Assembly: GCA_029532625.1 (NCBI GenBank)
Contig: JARFXM010000004.1
Location: 1,116,001 to 1,180,000 of the forward strand
Direction: 5' to 3'
Source of the DNA: Lomentospora prolificans
Lineage: Eukaryota > Ascomycota > Sordariomycetes > Microascales > Microascaceae
DNA length: 64,000 nucleotides
Of the stretch, positions 34,305-48,148 are shown in pieces. A program made the position numbers and the translations under genes. Within the stretch, counting starts at the first letter, position 1. Every line of letters starts with the position of its first letter. The notes beneath the pieces are model-generated. The model did no database searches. It saw only the letters and a program-made list of their open reading frames with translations, and was not told the origin of the DNA.

Positions 34305-37300
34305 TAAACTCCCCCCTCCTTCCTTCCCTCCCTATTAGGAGTAGTATAGCTCTATTATTATTAGCTACTCCTACCTATATCTATCTTCTTATTCCTTCTT
34401 CCCTACTTAATATCTAAAAAAATATCTATTATTAGTATTCCCTCCCTACTTCTATACTATCCTCCCTACTATAATAGCCTACTAATACTTTAGTTAACTT
34501 ATAAAGATACCTCCTACCCTTTCTAGCTCTAATAAGGGTAGTAATAGCTCCCCCCTTAATTAAAAGTAATTATATTAATTAGTATATTAATCTTTTACTA
34601 CTTCTACTACTACTACTACCTCTACTTATACTACCTCTACCTCTATATACTACTATCCTATAATATTACTTATTTATTAATTTACTTCTACTACTATACT
34701 AGCTAGCTTATCTACTAGCTTATTAACCTCTATTCCTATATTAGTTCTAATAGCTAGTAAGGGTAAATACTATTATATATAAGTAGCTGCTATTAAGGAT
34801 ATATCCTTTATCTACTATAAGCCCTATCTCTACTATATCTTGCTTACTTCCTCTTATAAGAACTAGGGTAAGAAGGGTACTTATACTTACTTATCTTACT
34901 ATTAAGCTAGCTATTACTATATACCTACCCTCCCTATTATTCTATCCTACTAGTAAGGCCTATAGGGTATATATAGTAGTCTAAAGAAGGCTATCCTAGA
35001 TACTAATACTACCCTTTAGGATACTATCTAGGCCTAGTAGAGTATAGAGTCCCTTAAGACTTATAGTATCCTTCCTCTATATATTTCCCTTCTACCCTAT
35101 ACCTTATACTTTCTACTAACCTTATATATATTAGTAGTTCTACCTATACTACTCTTAGTAATAGTTCTATTCCTATTACTCCTTCTATTCCTATTACCCC
35201 TATACTAATTACTATAATTACTATCCCTAACCTATTAGATTATATAATTATATATAATCTTACTTTACTAGCCTATTATATCTAGGTACTTAAGGAGTAT
35301 ATAAAGTTAAATAAAGTAATAGATAATAATAATAATAGTAATAGTAACTATAAGGTTAGCTTATTTATTACTAATAATAAGGTAGACTTATAGTATAATA
35401 AAGGGTTCTCTTTTCTTAGTAATAGTAATAGTATTTCTTAGCCCTAGTAGGTGAATTATTTTCTTTTTCTTATACTTTAGTTTCCTATTATTTTATACTA
35501 TTATTTCTACTACTTAGTAAATAGCTTTTCCTAGCCTTTAAAGTCTTCTCTTAGTCTATTATTTTCCCTTATATTACTATACTATACTTTAAAGTAGTTA
35601 AGTACTATTACTTCTTATATATTATCTAGGTACCTCTATTCTAGTAGTTTATACCTCTTCTATTATACTAGGACCTCCTAGACTATTCTATATCCTACCT
35701 TCTTAGAATATATATAGTAGATTTCTTCTATTTTATATTCTTCTTTACTATTAATAAGTATTACTAATAGTTATAAATTAGTAGTCTACTATCTAGGAAG
35801 TAAGTCTATACTTATATATTTTAGCTTATTAATATTAAAAACTTTAGGTATTCTTCCTAGTAGGCCCCTAATCCTTACTATATTTAGTAAGATTACTTTT
35901 ATTATAGTATATTTTATATATAGCTAGTCTAACTTCTTCTTAGGTTAGGTTATAGTAATATCTCTTAGGTCTACTTATACTTAATCTTTAACTTAGAATA
36001 TCTCTACTAGTTAATACCTAGTATTTATATATACTTCCTAGTTTAGGGTAGCTACTACTATTAAGGTTTAATAGAGCTCTATAATTTCCTTTATTCTATT
36101 TATAAATACCTAAGCTCTAGCTATAGGTAAGTAGTATAGTATAGTCTTAGTTATAATATCCTTTATAAATAGGATAACTAATAGGGCTTTATACTTATAT
36201 ACTATATAGAATAGGGATATACCTATAGAGGTATTTACCTAGTTATTAATAGTAAGCTAGGTTACTAGGTACTAAGTAGGCTAGTTATTCTATATATAGT
36301 TAATAAAGATCTATAAGTAAGCTTATACTTCTTAGTTTATCTACTCTAGTCCTCTATTAGTCTAGGGGTAGTATACTATACTAAGTTACTATTCTATATT
36401 AAGGAGGTAGTAGAAGTATTACTAGAAGTCTCCTACCTAGTTTATTCCCTAGTTACTTATAATTACTCTAAGCTAACTATAGTAGTAGACCTAGTATAAT
36501 AGGAAGTACTTAGTATAGGTTTCTACTTCTATTAATTCTATTAGTTTAAGAGTTACCTTTTTAGATAACTAGTCTTTTATTACCTAAAGTAAGGTTTTTC
36601 TACCTACTTCTAGAAGGTTAGTTATAAAGTCTATCTAGATTTCCTAGTAGAAATAGTCTAGTACTAGTAGTAGATAGAGAAGGCCTACTTTCTATTTATA
36701 CTAGATCTTTATTTATCTATAGATATTATAATTATAGAAGAAGTATCTTATATACTTATAGAGAAGTAGCTAGTAGAAATCTCTAGATACTATAGTAATA
36801 GTTCTATCCTTACTAGAGTAGTTAATACTATAGGTATTATATATATACTGGATTAGGTAGTTATATAACTTATTTAGTAGTCTCCCTCCCCTCCCTTTTT
36901 CTTCTTTCTCTAAGGAACTACTCCTAGGTACCTAGATATAGTCTTTATAATATAAAATCCCTTTCTTATCTACTAAGTAGTTACTAAGCTAGATTTTTAA
37001 GTTAAACCTACTCTCTAGTAAGTAGTCCCCTACTTAGACTACCTTTTTTACCTTTTTATATAAGGGGTTATATAATATTATTTCCTCCTAGAGTTAATTT
37101 AACTTATTATTATTAAAAATACTTTTTAGCTCCTAGATTACTATTACTACTATATATAGGTAGTCTTATATTACTAACTATAGGATTAGCTAGATTATAT
37201 AAGTATTCTAATCTTCTAGTATAGGAGAGTCTTATTCTCTTTTTAATAAGGTATCTAATATTTAGGATTCCTTTCCTAGTCTATACTTAATTCTAAAGTT

Positions 37301-40300
37301 AAACTAAGATAGATATTCTATCTAGTAGGCTTATTACTCTAATAAGTATTAGTATATTATAAAGTATTCTAGGTTCTAATAGTTTATTAGTATTATAAAA
37401 GTCTTATAGCTATAGAGCTTAGCTAATTATTATTCTATATACTAGATAATAGCTAGTATCTCTTTATTATAGATTAGGTAGTTTCTCTTTATAGAGAATA
37501 GCTTTTATAAATAAAATATAATAACTTTTTATTAGCTATTAACTTCTTAATTTAAATAGCCTCCTAGTATAATTCTACTATAGTCTACTTCTAAGAAGGT
37601 TTTATTCTCTAGGTCCTACTAAGTTAGGATTAGCCTTTATAAAGAGAGTCTTTAGAGTCTAGAATACCTCCTTATATTCTATAGTCTATTTAAAGGGGAT
37701 ACCCTTCCTAGTAAGTACTATAAGGCTCCTTATAACCTCTAAGAACTTAGAGATAAATATTTAGTAATAGTTAATAAATCTAAGGAAACTATATATACCT
37801 ATCTATATAGTTAGTAGCTACTACTTAAAGATAGTCCTTACCTTTTCTAGGTCTATTTATATACTAATACTAGTATAGATAATAAACCCTAGGTATTTCA
37901 CCTTCTTTACTATAAACTTATACTTATCTAAGTTAAGGTAAAGTCTATAGGCTTATAAGTACTCTAAGACTATATATACTTTATCTAAGTAGTCTTTATA
38001 GGAGCTACTTAAATAGATAAGGATATTATCTATATAAGTAGAAGTAAAGTTATTAAGGAAGTCTTATAGTATATAGTTTATATAGTATTGAAATATTACT
38101 AGTACTCTAGATAGCCTAAAAGGGGTTACTATCTATTTAAAAAATCTATACTAAATATAGAATACTATCTTGAACTCCTCTTTTTTAGCTATTTAGACCT
38201 TATAGAATACCTAGATAATATTAACCTTAGTAAATTATATTACTTTTATAAGGTTTTAAAAGGTCTTTAAGATAAAGGGGAGGGGGTATTAGTCTATATA
38301 TATAATTATATTCAAGGTATAATAGTTAATATAGAACTAGAGGCCTTTTCTAGGTTTATAGGTAAATAGGATTAGTATAGCTACTTTAGAGCTACTTATA
38401 TAGATAAAACCCTTATCTAGGAGGTCTATTAGGGTTTTCTTAAGGACTAGTAGCTCTTCTCTTAATATATTATAGAAGGTTCCCTATAAGAGAGGAAGTT
38501 CCTACCCCTAGCTATTAGTTTTTAAGAGAATTAAGTAATTAATACCTAGTTTATAGAGGTTAAGTTTATTAGCTTCTACTTTTTAAAAAAAGGGGAGTAG
38601 GTTATAGAACTAGGATAGAATTATCTAATATAGTTTATTATTAGTTTTTACCTTTTTAATAGCTAGTATTCTTTTTATATCTTTTATACTTACTATAAAA
38701 ATTATAGCCCTAGTAATAGTACTTCCCTTTAAGTACTTAATCCTCTTAATAGTTACTATAAAGGTTAAGGCTATAATATAGACTATAGACTTAAGCTCTT
38801 CTACCTATAGTATACTTATATATTCTTTTATATATAGTACCTACTTATTAGCTCTATTATACTAGAGGTACTTCTTATATAGGATAGAGAAGGCTCTATT
38901 CTAAAAGAGCTATAGCTTCTTTAGGATTAAAGGGTATTCTAGGAAGGGTATAATATAGGTATATATAACTTAGGTAAAATTAGTAATTTTAACTATAAAT
39001 ATAGCTAACCTTTAGATAGTAATCTACTATATTACTCCTAAAGTACTTTATACTACTCTTAGTAGGATATAAGTAACTAAGATCTAAAGTTATTCTATTA
39101 GTTCCTTACTAATAATAGTATAATACTTATACCCTTTATCTACTAATAGGTAGATAAGTTCTAGGTTATTTATAATTATAAAGATAAAAGTAAGTTTAAT
39201 TTCTATTTATTTATTAAATATATCTACCCTCTCTATCTTAATTAGTTTTAAAGCCTATCTTTACTCTAAGGCTACTTATTTCCCTCTTCTTTAGAGTCTT
39301 CTTCTAAGACTAGAGTACTTTTAATACTATAGATACTTATAGTATCCTATAGGTTATATACTACTATATAAGGATACTTACTAATAAAGTAGCCTTTACT
39401 ACTATAGTAGAAGTATTAGTATTCCTTCCTTCTCTTATTAATCTTATTATTATCTACTTATTTTACTCTTTTAGCCCTAGGCTATCTAATATTATAGGTT
39501 TAAGTACTATTTATATAGATATTACTATCTATATCCCTTAAAGGGTTTTCTAGGCTTAGTCTACTCTAAGAGGGGTAGTTTTAAAGTCCCTATCTATAGT
39601 TAGGGTATATCTATTAAGAGGTCTATAACCTATTTCCTTTATTCCTAGATAAATACCTCTACTCCTAGTAGAGTACTCTAAAGTACTAGGTTTATTTAAA
39701 GTACTATATAATTAAGTAGAGTACTCTAATATAGTTAGAGTAGTCTATAAGTATATTAGTAGCTACTAACTTATCTTTTAAAGTAAGGGATAGAATATTC
39801 CTTAGCTAGGTAAGCTATAAGGTATTATCCTAGTAGCTCCCTCTTATAGTTATTATAATATTATTAAAAATAGGGAAGAATTCTCTAAATATCTAGCTAT
39901 TAGCCTAGATAAGGCTATAGAGCTAGTCCTAAGTTATAGCTTAAGGTTAGGTATTACTAAATATATAAATAATATACTATAGTAGCTCTAAGAAAAGGTA
40001 GGCTCTACCTATCCTACTACTAGCCTAGAACTAGTAGATTCTTTATCTCTTATTAAATAGAATTATATATATAATTTTATATTAAGTAACTTTATTACTT
40101 CTAATTAGACTTTATAGCCTATCTTTATTTAGTTTAAAGATAATATTATCTAAGAAGAACTAGAGGTTACTTAGGTTACTATTCTATATAGGCTATACTA
40201 AGGCTTTTCTCTTTACTTCTAATATAGTATTTCTATTTACTCTTATTTCTATAATTTCTAGGATTTTACCTTTTAAGATCTCTAATTATAGGGTATCTAT

Positions 40301-40574
40301 AAAAAGTAAAGGAGGGGGAGTAGGGGTACTTAAGAACTACTAGTAGATCTAGCTAAGGAGTTCTAGATCTATAGTAATTATATTTAAGAGTACCTACTAA
40401 TTATTAGGCCTATATAAGTAAGATATCTAGGAGGTTCCTACTACTAACCCTTTAGGGTTAAAATAAGCCTACTATTATAATTCTATTCTACTTATATATT
40501 CTAGTTTATTCTGTTTTTTTTTTTTATTCTACTTATTATTTTATTCTATTTATTATTAGGTTGATTATTTGATA

Positions 40575-40607
40575 TATTATAGTCTTATCAGAGAAGGCTT
40601 AGGTAAT
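40575..40607 (-). repeat. B: 5' LTR, first 33 bp before C1
   Basis: TATTATAGTCTTATCAGAG... matches the first 33 bp of the B LTR at 33,872, then breaks at GTAAT (40603-40607). The LTR continues at 63,443 after the second GTAAT. Confidence 0.88.
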
Positions 40608-40956
40608 TATTATAGCTTGTGCTATGTCCGCTTGCTTACTAGCTGCTGAGCTGCTAATAAGTAAGTAGGAGGGTTCTATAATACTATTCACAGATTTAAT
40701 ATAGTTACTAGTTCATATAAGTTCACCTCTATATAGTCAGTTAGTATACAGGTAGGTATTCTCTTATAATAGTAAAATAGTCTTATTCTTTCTATCTAGT
40801 TTATAGTTCCTTACTTCCTTTATATATTCCTTACCTTTAACCTTTAATATTACTTACTTACTACTAAGGTTCTACCAGAGTATATTCATACTTACTTATA
40901 TTAGTATAGTATATCATAGAGTACCTCTATACTTACTTACATGATATAGTATAATA
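40608..40956 (-). repeat. C1: 3' LTR
   Basis: 349 bp, TATTATAGCTTGTGC ... ATGATATAGTATAATA. Same length as the partner at 63,089 and as the solo LTR at 22,607. Confidence 0.9.
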
Positions 40957-41283
40957 ATACCCCTAGCTAGTAAGAAAAATAGCTAATAACCTTATTAGTA
41001 CTTTACTAGTAGTTTGAAGTTAGAATCCAAAGGGTAGATAGTACTAGCTTACCTCTAAATTTTAGGTTTAGTATTATAGGGTAATAGGGTATATAGGGTA
41101 TTCTAGCTAGTATATACTTACTTACTTAGGCCTTATTTATAAAAGAGAGACTTTAGTTAGTATTTTTAGGGTTTTATATTTATTTTCCTCCTTCTTACTA
41201 ATCCTTCTTACTTCTTATTAATAGCTAATATACCTTCTCCTTAATACTTTCCTTCTTCTCCTTACCTATAGCTACTAGCTAGC

Positions 41284-41745
41284 TGTGACGTTCCAACACC
41301 CCTAATAGGGTTAATTGCCTTAAGGTTAGAACAGTTGGGCCTGTTAGTGGATAAGTGAGGCAATCAGACAGTAATGATAAGGGTTTGTAATGCGTATCCA
41401 AGTATGGTCTATAGAGTGACTTGAATTGACTACTGTAGAACTAAAGAATAACTAGAATACATGATGGTAATGACTGTGACTTATATAGACTTCTTCCTTC
41501 GTGGGACTGTAGGTCCCTGGAGTGTGGTCCTCCCATGGACTGCACCTACTCCTGCTGTGGTCCTTCTGGACTGCCTTTGTCCTGGATGCGGTCCTCTTCT
41601 GATTGGTCTAGAGGAGCTAGGTTTAATTCTATTGGCTTGGGTTGTGCTGTCTAGTTCCTGGCCTTCCTGGGTTGTGCCGGGGTTTATCCTTTTCTGCTAT
41701 GCTTGCCTGCCTGGCCTGTATAAGAGGTCATGTCAGCCTGTGATA
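41284..41745 (-). repeat. D1: 3' LTR
   Basis: 462 bp, TGTGACGTTCC ... GCCTGTGATA. Higher GC than the interior. Differences from the 48,149 copy are transitions of the RIP type. Confidence 0.92.
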
Positions 41746-41984
41746 TGATGCCTCCTCCCTTTGGTCTTTGTCCCTAAAGACCTTAATTTTGTTTTTAATC
41801 CCTGTTAGCCCTGACCTGTTGGTCCTTTCTTGGTTAGTCTACTTCTCCTTTATTTTCTTCTACTGTGATGCTGATAGTATGTTGAGTTGGGTAGTGAAAT
41901 GTCCTTCTACTTGATCCCTCTGAAAGAAATGAGAGAATGAAAAGTTAGTGGAATATATTTCTTCTTTTGGTGACAATCTTGAGA

Positions 41985-42490
41985 TGCTGTGTACCCGTTG
42001 TTATCGCTAGAAGAAGGTATGCTGTATGGCACTAAATTCTTCTTAATGTTTAGCCTGTGCCAAGGGGAAGTGTACTTGTGATGGTTCCCTGGTGGCTTTG
42101 TCTTGTAGGTACTTCTATTCCCTTCTACCTTTCCTATAGTAGCCCTAACTTTTTCTAGTATCCTGTAATATGGCTGAAACCAAAAAGGTAGATAAGGCTT
42201 TAGAAAAGTCTAAGGACTAGCTTCTTAAAATTATAGTAAGGATTGCCTGCCTCTATTATTAATAGAAACTCCTTAAGGAGTAGGGTAATGAACTTTACTA
42301 GTATAGTATTGCTAGTTTGTTGGTAGAGGAGGAGAGGGATACTCTTATTATTAAGACCTAGTAGGCTGTTAGGGATGCTTAGTCCCTTAGTGCTTTTAGG
42401 GTACTTGATTAGGATGCCCTTAGTCTCGCTCCTAACCTCCTATTATTAGATCTTGAGGTTTCCCTGGGTTCTCCTGGTAAAACTTTGTAA
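41985..42490 (+). pseudogene. Antisense Cys-rich/coiled-coil gene inside D1, broken by RIP
   Basis: Two exons, 41985-42105 and 42159-42490, run opposite to gag-pol. Exon 1 starts MLCTRCYR and gives C-x2-C-x6-C-C, then C-x2-C-x4-C-x-C-D (ending GKCTCDG), a compact metal-binding-like pattern. The 53-nt intron has donor GTAGGT, branch CTAAC at 42145-42149 and acceptor TTTTCTAG. It joins in frame to ...NMAETKKVDKALEKSKD and a long charged helical region. About a dozen in-frame stops are all TAG or TAA and none is TGA, as expected from CAG/CAA codons hit by C-to-T on this strand. The final TAA at 42488-42490 may be a true stop or a lost Gln. Its 3' end overlaps the pol chromodomain on the other strand. 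Similar small Cys-rich plus helical proteins occur in fungal genomes. I do not know a function; the gene model is an inference. Confidence 0.6.
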
Positions 42491-45400
42491 GTAATATTAG
42501 GCTCCTAGCCAGATTCTGGATAGGCTCCTAAGTATTTTTATTATAGTTGTAGCCTTTCTATTTAATTAAATATTTAACTTTCCTATTGTTGATTATGGAG
42601 TTAAGTACCTTTTCCACTTTGTATTCCCCTTCTGTTGTAGCTACTTCTATAGTTTCTTTAGTAGGTATATCTTAGTATACTAGTTTGAGTAGTATGATAT
42701 AGAATATAGGGTTTATCTTTATTATTTTAGGGAGTTATAGTTTATAGTTGACTTCTAAGATTTTTCTTTTTATAATGAAGGGTCTGATTTTTTAGTGATT
42801 GAGTTTATTATTTAGTTATTGGGTTTTAATCTATAGGTCCTTTGTTCCTGGTTTCTTTTATAGTAGGTAGACCTTACTCCCCTCTTTAAAGGTTAGTCCC
42901 TTAATCCTTTTCCTATCTATATAGTATTTTATCTTTTATTTTATAAACTCTAGTTCTTCTATTAGTTGCTTGTAGAGTTCCTTTATTTTATCTAATTAGA
43001 TGATTACTTACTTAGCCTGTGTTTTTATTCCTATAGGCTTGAATCCTATCTTGGGTTGTATTCTATAGTTTATATAGAATAGTGATATTCCTGTACTTTC
43101 TGATATATTGGTATTGTAAGTATATTAGGCTAGGGGTAGTAGTGCTACCTAGTTATTTTGTTCCTAGTTGATATAGTATTATAGGTAGGTTTCTAGTATT
43201 TGATTTACCTATTCTACCTATCTTTAGGTTTTAGGATAGTAGGCTGTAGATAACTTGTAGTTAATTCCTAACCTATCTAAAAGGCTTTACTAGAAGTAGG
43301 AAGTGAAGATGCTTCCTCTATTAGTATTAATTTCTTCTAGTAAATTGTAGTTTGTGGTTACTATCTATAGGAATAGTTCTGTGAATTAAGGTGCTTTTAT
43401 AGCTTTATTATAGGGTATAAAGTAAGTATATTTTATAAGTTAGTCTATGATTACTATGATACTATTATATTTGACTCCTATAGTTAGATCTTCTAACTTT
43501 AGTAATTTGATAATAAAGTTAATAATAATCTTTTACTATAGTACTTCTAATACTAGTATTAGCTATAATAGCCCTTGTAGCTTATATTATAAGTTTTTAT
43601 TCCTTATATATGAAGTATATTTAGTGAGTACTTCCTTAACTACTGTTTTTAGCTATAGGATAAGGTATCCTCTTAGTATTCTTTTGATTATTTTTATGAT
43701 CCCTAGGTGCCCACTAAGTAGTGACTTGTATATTACTTATATTAATTCCCTAGATAGTTCTGGGGGTACTAGTGTATTCTTCTTATATTATCTTTGCTTT
43801 AGATCCCTATAGTAATTTTTAATTTCTTCTATTACTTTAGTAGTAGTATTGACTTAGTAGCTTATTACTAGTTGCTATAGGTTTTCTTATTTGTTGTAAT
43901 GGAATATTATACTTGCTTCTTTAGGTATCTTCTAGAAGTGATCTAGTTGTTGGCTAAGTATATTAGCTCATCCATTTTCTTTTCCTTTAATATATATGAT
44001 TTTGAAGTTGTATTTAGAGAGGAATTCAGCCTATTGGACTTATTGCTTATTCAACTCTTTAGTAGTTGTGAAGCTGGTGAGGTTCTTATAATTAGAATAG
44101 ATAATAATAGGGTGTTTTGCCTCTATAAGGTAATGTTTCTATTCCTTGAAGGCTTTGATAATTACTATGAGTTCTTTATCTAGGATCCTGTATTATAGTA
44201 TAGGTCTACTTAGCTTTTTTAATATAAAAGTGATTAGGTATATCCTTTCTTGTTTATCTCTTTGTCTAAGTTATGCTCCTAGGGTATAGTCTGATGTGTC
44301 TGTCTTAACTTTAAAAGGTTTGCTAGGGTTTGTTTTATATAATACTGGTCTCTTGTAAATACTCTGTTTTGCTTCTTGGAATACTTGTTGCTGTTCTAGC
44401 CCCTATATGAAGATGTTCTTGTTCTTTGTAAGCTTTATAAGAGGTCTGACTCTCTTACTGTAGTCCTTTAGGAACCTCTTGTAGAAATTAATGAATCCTA
44501 GGAATCCCTATACTTTAGTAATTATCTAAGGTACTGGCCAGTTAAGTGTAGCTTTGACTTTTGATTCCTGTATTCTGATTTCTCCTGGTTAGATGGTGTA
44601 TCTGAGGAAGTCTACTTCTTGTATATAGAAGTGACTCTTCTTTAGTTCTACTAATAAGTTGGTATTATAGAGCTTTTATAGTACTTTTTTAATATGTTCC
44701 TTATATTCCTCTAAGGTTTCTAAGAAGATGAGGATATTATCTAGATAGGCTACTATAAACTGATCTAGGTGCTCTTATAGTATGTGGTTGATTATGGTTT
44801 GGAAGGTTACTAGTGTATTTGTAAGTCTAAATAGTATGATGTAATATTTAAAGTATCTGTATTGAGTATGGAAGGCTATCTTTTACTTATCTCCTTCCTT
44901 AATCCTGATAAGGTTATATACCCCTTTAAAGTCTAGGGTAGTAAACTATTTTGCTTTTTATAGTCTATCCCTTAACTTTGAGATTAATAGTAGTGGGTAT
45001 TAGTTCTTAATAGTAATCTTGTTGAGTTAGTAGTAATCTATATATATATATAGTCTTTTATCCTTCTTTGGTATAAAGAGGATAGGGTATTCTACTAGTG
45101 ATATTGAGGGTTTAATAAACTTTTTCTTAATATTTTCTTATATATATTCCTAAAGTTCTTTTAACTAGTTTTTATTTAAGTTATATATTAGTATGAATTT
45201 AGGTTATATTCCTGGTTTAAGGTGAATCTTATAATCCTATTTACTATATTCTGGTAGTCTAGTTTCTAATTCTTCTATGAATATTTTGCTATACTTATGG
45301 TATTATAGTGGTAAGTTCTGGATTATTTCTTCTTTTATTAGTATAGTAGTTATGTTTATTATATAATATATTGTCTGGTTCTATTTGTACTTCTTTCCTT

Positions 45401-48148
45401 TTAGTAGGTGATTTGAATCTTTAGTAGTGAGTGCTTTAATATATACTATTATTTAAAAGGCTTTTAGTTTATTTAGTATATACTACTCTAGTTAATACTG
45501 CTTAGGGACTGAACTATTAATGGATTCTCCTTGGATCCTAGTCTAAGTGAGCTAATTAGTAATCTAGTCTATTCTTAAATTTTAGGTTCTTAACTATAGT
45601 ATTCTAATTATAATAGGATAGTTTGATTCTATAATATTAAAGGATATTTTATTAGGTTAGTTTTAGATTATGATATTAAGGTGTATAGTCTTTATATTTA
45701 TTATACCTTTTTTATATATAATAAGTTCCCTTTTATAGTTACTTAATAGGTATAGTTATTCCTTATGATTTTATAGGAGTTATAGTTCATTTACTATATC
45801 TAGTGAAATAAAGTTCCCTTATACTCTATTATCTATTAAGGCCTTATATATTCATCCTTGAATTATAATTAATACTTTTAAATATTTGGTTTTATTGGAG
45901 CTCATAATGTTTAGGCTTTGGTTTTCTAAGGTAATAGCTTGTCTATAGCTTTCTTATGCCTTTTTGGAAGTATTCTCCAGGCTTCTTCGTCCTTGTAGTT
46001 CTTTATGCTATTGTTTGTATTCCTTTGTGGCTTACCTGTTTTATTTGTGTTGTTTGGAGTCTTATTGTATGGCTTGTAGTCCTACTTTCCTATTTGCATG
46101 GACTTCTTGTTCTGTTATATCTATTTCTTTTTCTGTAGCTTCAGTGTATACTTGTACTGCTATTATATTTATATTATTAAGTTCAGTTTTGAATCCCTTG
46201 ACTTATCCTTGTATTTCTATAATGAGTTTATTATATTGGGTTATCTATTCTAGGATACTAGTGATGGTTTTGTTATTCTTATAGGTTGTAGTGGCTATGA
46301 GTTTTTCTATATCTCTAGTCCTTGATTCTATGTGTTCTACTCTTTTGACTATTTCTACTTGTTGTACTTTGATTTAGCTGAGCTTTTTGATTATTAGTTT
46401 AAACTGTTTTAGTAGATTGTTTTTCTGGTCTTTATTGAGTTAGTTGTATAGAGTGTTGTTTAGTTTGTGGATTACTTCTTTAAGGTTTTAGACCTTTTTT
46501 ACTAATTTTTTAGTGTCTTTGAGGTATTTGTTGATTTTCTGGGTAGTTTCTCCTTCTTTAGTAATAGGGATTACCTCTTGATAAGGGGGAAGTCCTTAAT
46601 TTTTGACTTTCTTTCCTTTTTGTTGTTATTATGAGGTGATTTGGATCTATTCTATATATTAGGTGTATTCTGTAGGTGGTTTCTTGCCTTATTTATGATT
46701 ATGGTGCTTCTGGTGAAATATAGTAATGTTTAGTTCCTTGGCTTCTACTTTAGGGTACTTTTTAAGTATTATGAGTATTTCTTTTTTGATATTGTTGGCT
46801 TTGAGGTTGCTTAGTCTAGCCTCTCCTTATTCTATAGTTATAAGAGCTTATGGTTTCTATGGATAGTATCTAGCTCTATCCTTCCTATTGTAGTGTACTT
46901 AATAGTTGTTATCGTAGTATGTAGTCTAGTGTATAACTTGGTGGTCTGGGACTGTGCTGCTGGCTAGGGTCTGAGCTAGGGGGTTAGATTTACTACTAGC
47001 CCTGCTTTACTTGTTGTTACTTTAGGCTTTCCCTTATAGTATAGGTCTCTAACTCTTATTCTTTTGGTCTCCTTATTCTTTTCTTCCTGCTCCCTAATTT
47101 CCTCTATTTTGGTACTCTCTTATGAAATATCTTATGTGGCTATAGGTGTAATATTTACTGAGATGGTCCTCTATTCGTTTCTTGATTCTGTAGTTATTTT
47201 TTTGTATGGTGGAATTGAGTTCTATGGGCCCTAAGTGGGTTCCCTATGATGTGTTGCTATTTTGTTGTTTTCTGATGTTAGTATCTTGTTTTTTATTATA
47301 TCCTCTGCTATATAGTGTCTTCTAATGCTTTTCTAGTTATTATTAATATAGTTAGTTATTAATCCTAATAGTAAGGTCTATGTACTTTCTGAGTTCTATA
47401 GGAGTGTCTAGGATCTTATTAATTTTGTCTTTTACTTTGTCCTTTAACCTGTGGTAAAAGTGTTTGATTATGGACTTGTTGTCCTATTTGAGGTGTGTAG
47501 TGATCTGCTGAAACTTAGATATATATTCTGAAGCTGAGGTCTTTTGTTAGGTCTCTCTGAGCCTTCGTTTTATAGTCTGGTCTTTATCTAGGTCTTTAAA
47601 AGCTCCTTTAATAGCTTCTTCAAAGTTGTTGTAGTTTTTGAACATCCTCTTGGTTTTGCTATCTTGCTGTGCAGGTTTGTTGGCGTAGTAATCCTATAAG
47701 GTTGGTTCAAACCATGCTATAGTATCTCTAACTAAGAACCCTATTATACTGGTGACTTTAGTGGTAGTATTAGTGATTCTATAGTGGTTATAATATGCCC
47801 TTATGTATGTGAGGAAGGATTGTAGCTTGGTGTAGCTTCTATCAAACTTCTCTAGTCCTAGGAAGTAGACCTTAGGCTTCCTTGCTTCTATAATAGTATT
47901 GGTAGTGGATTGGATAATAGCTTGGAAGAGAGATGATATGTCTTCGTGTGTGATAGGTTGGTGTTATTCCTGGAGCTGAGCATTCTGCTGTTGGGCTTGC
48001 TGAAGCTGCTCTATAAGTTCCTTGATCTTTTTGGCAAGCTGTTCTTTACTAGTAGCTATGATGCTGGTGCTAGATGTGGTTTCTATGGTTCCTGCTGTTA
48101 GTCTTTTACTGTTTGAAAGGGTTACTTACTAAATAGGAGTAGTTAATG

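Noticed and set aside
41461..41748. 95-residue plus-strand open frame
   Set aside because: It lies within the D1 3' LTR and runs to its end. The same LTR at 48,149 has it altered. It is an LTR shadow, not a gene.
43447..46284. Several 60-120 residue plus-strand frames in D1
   Set aside because: They are antisense to the recognised pol/gag text and are hydrophobic by composition. They lack the start, intron or stop-type support that the 41,985 gene has.
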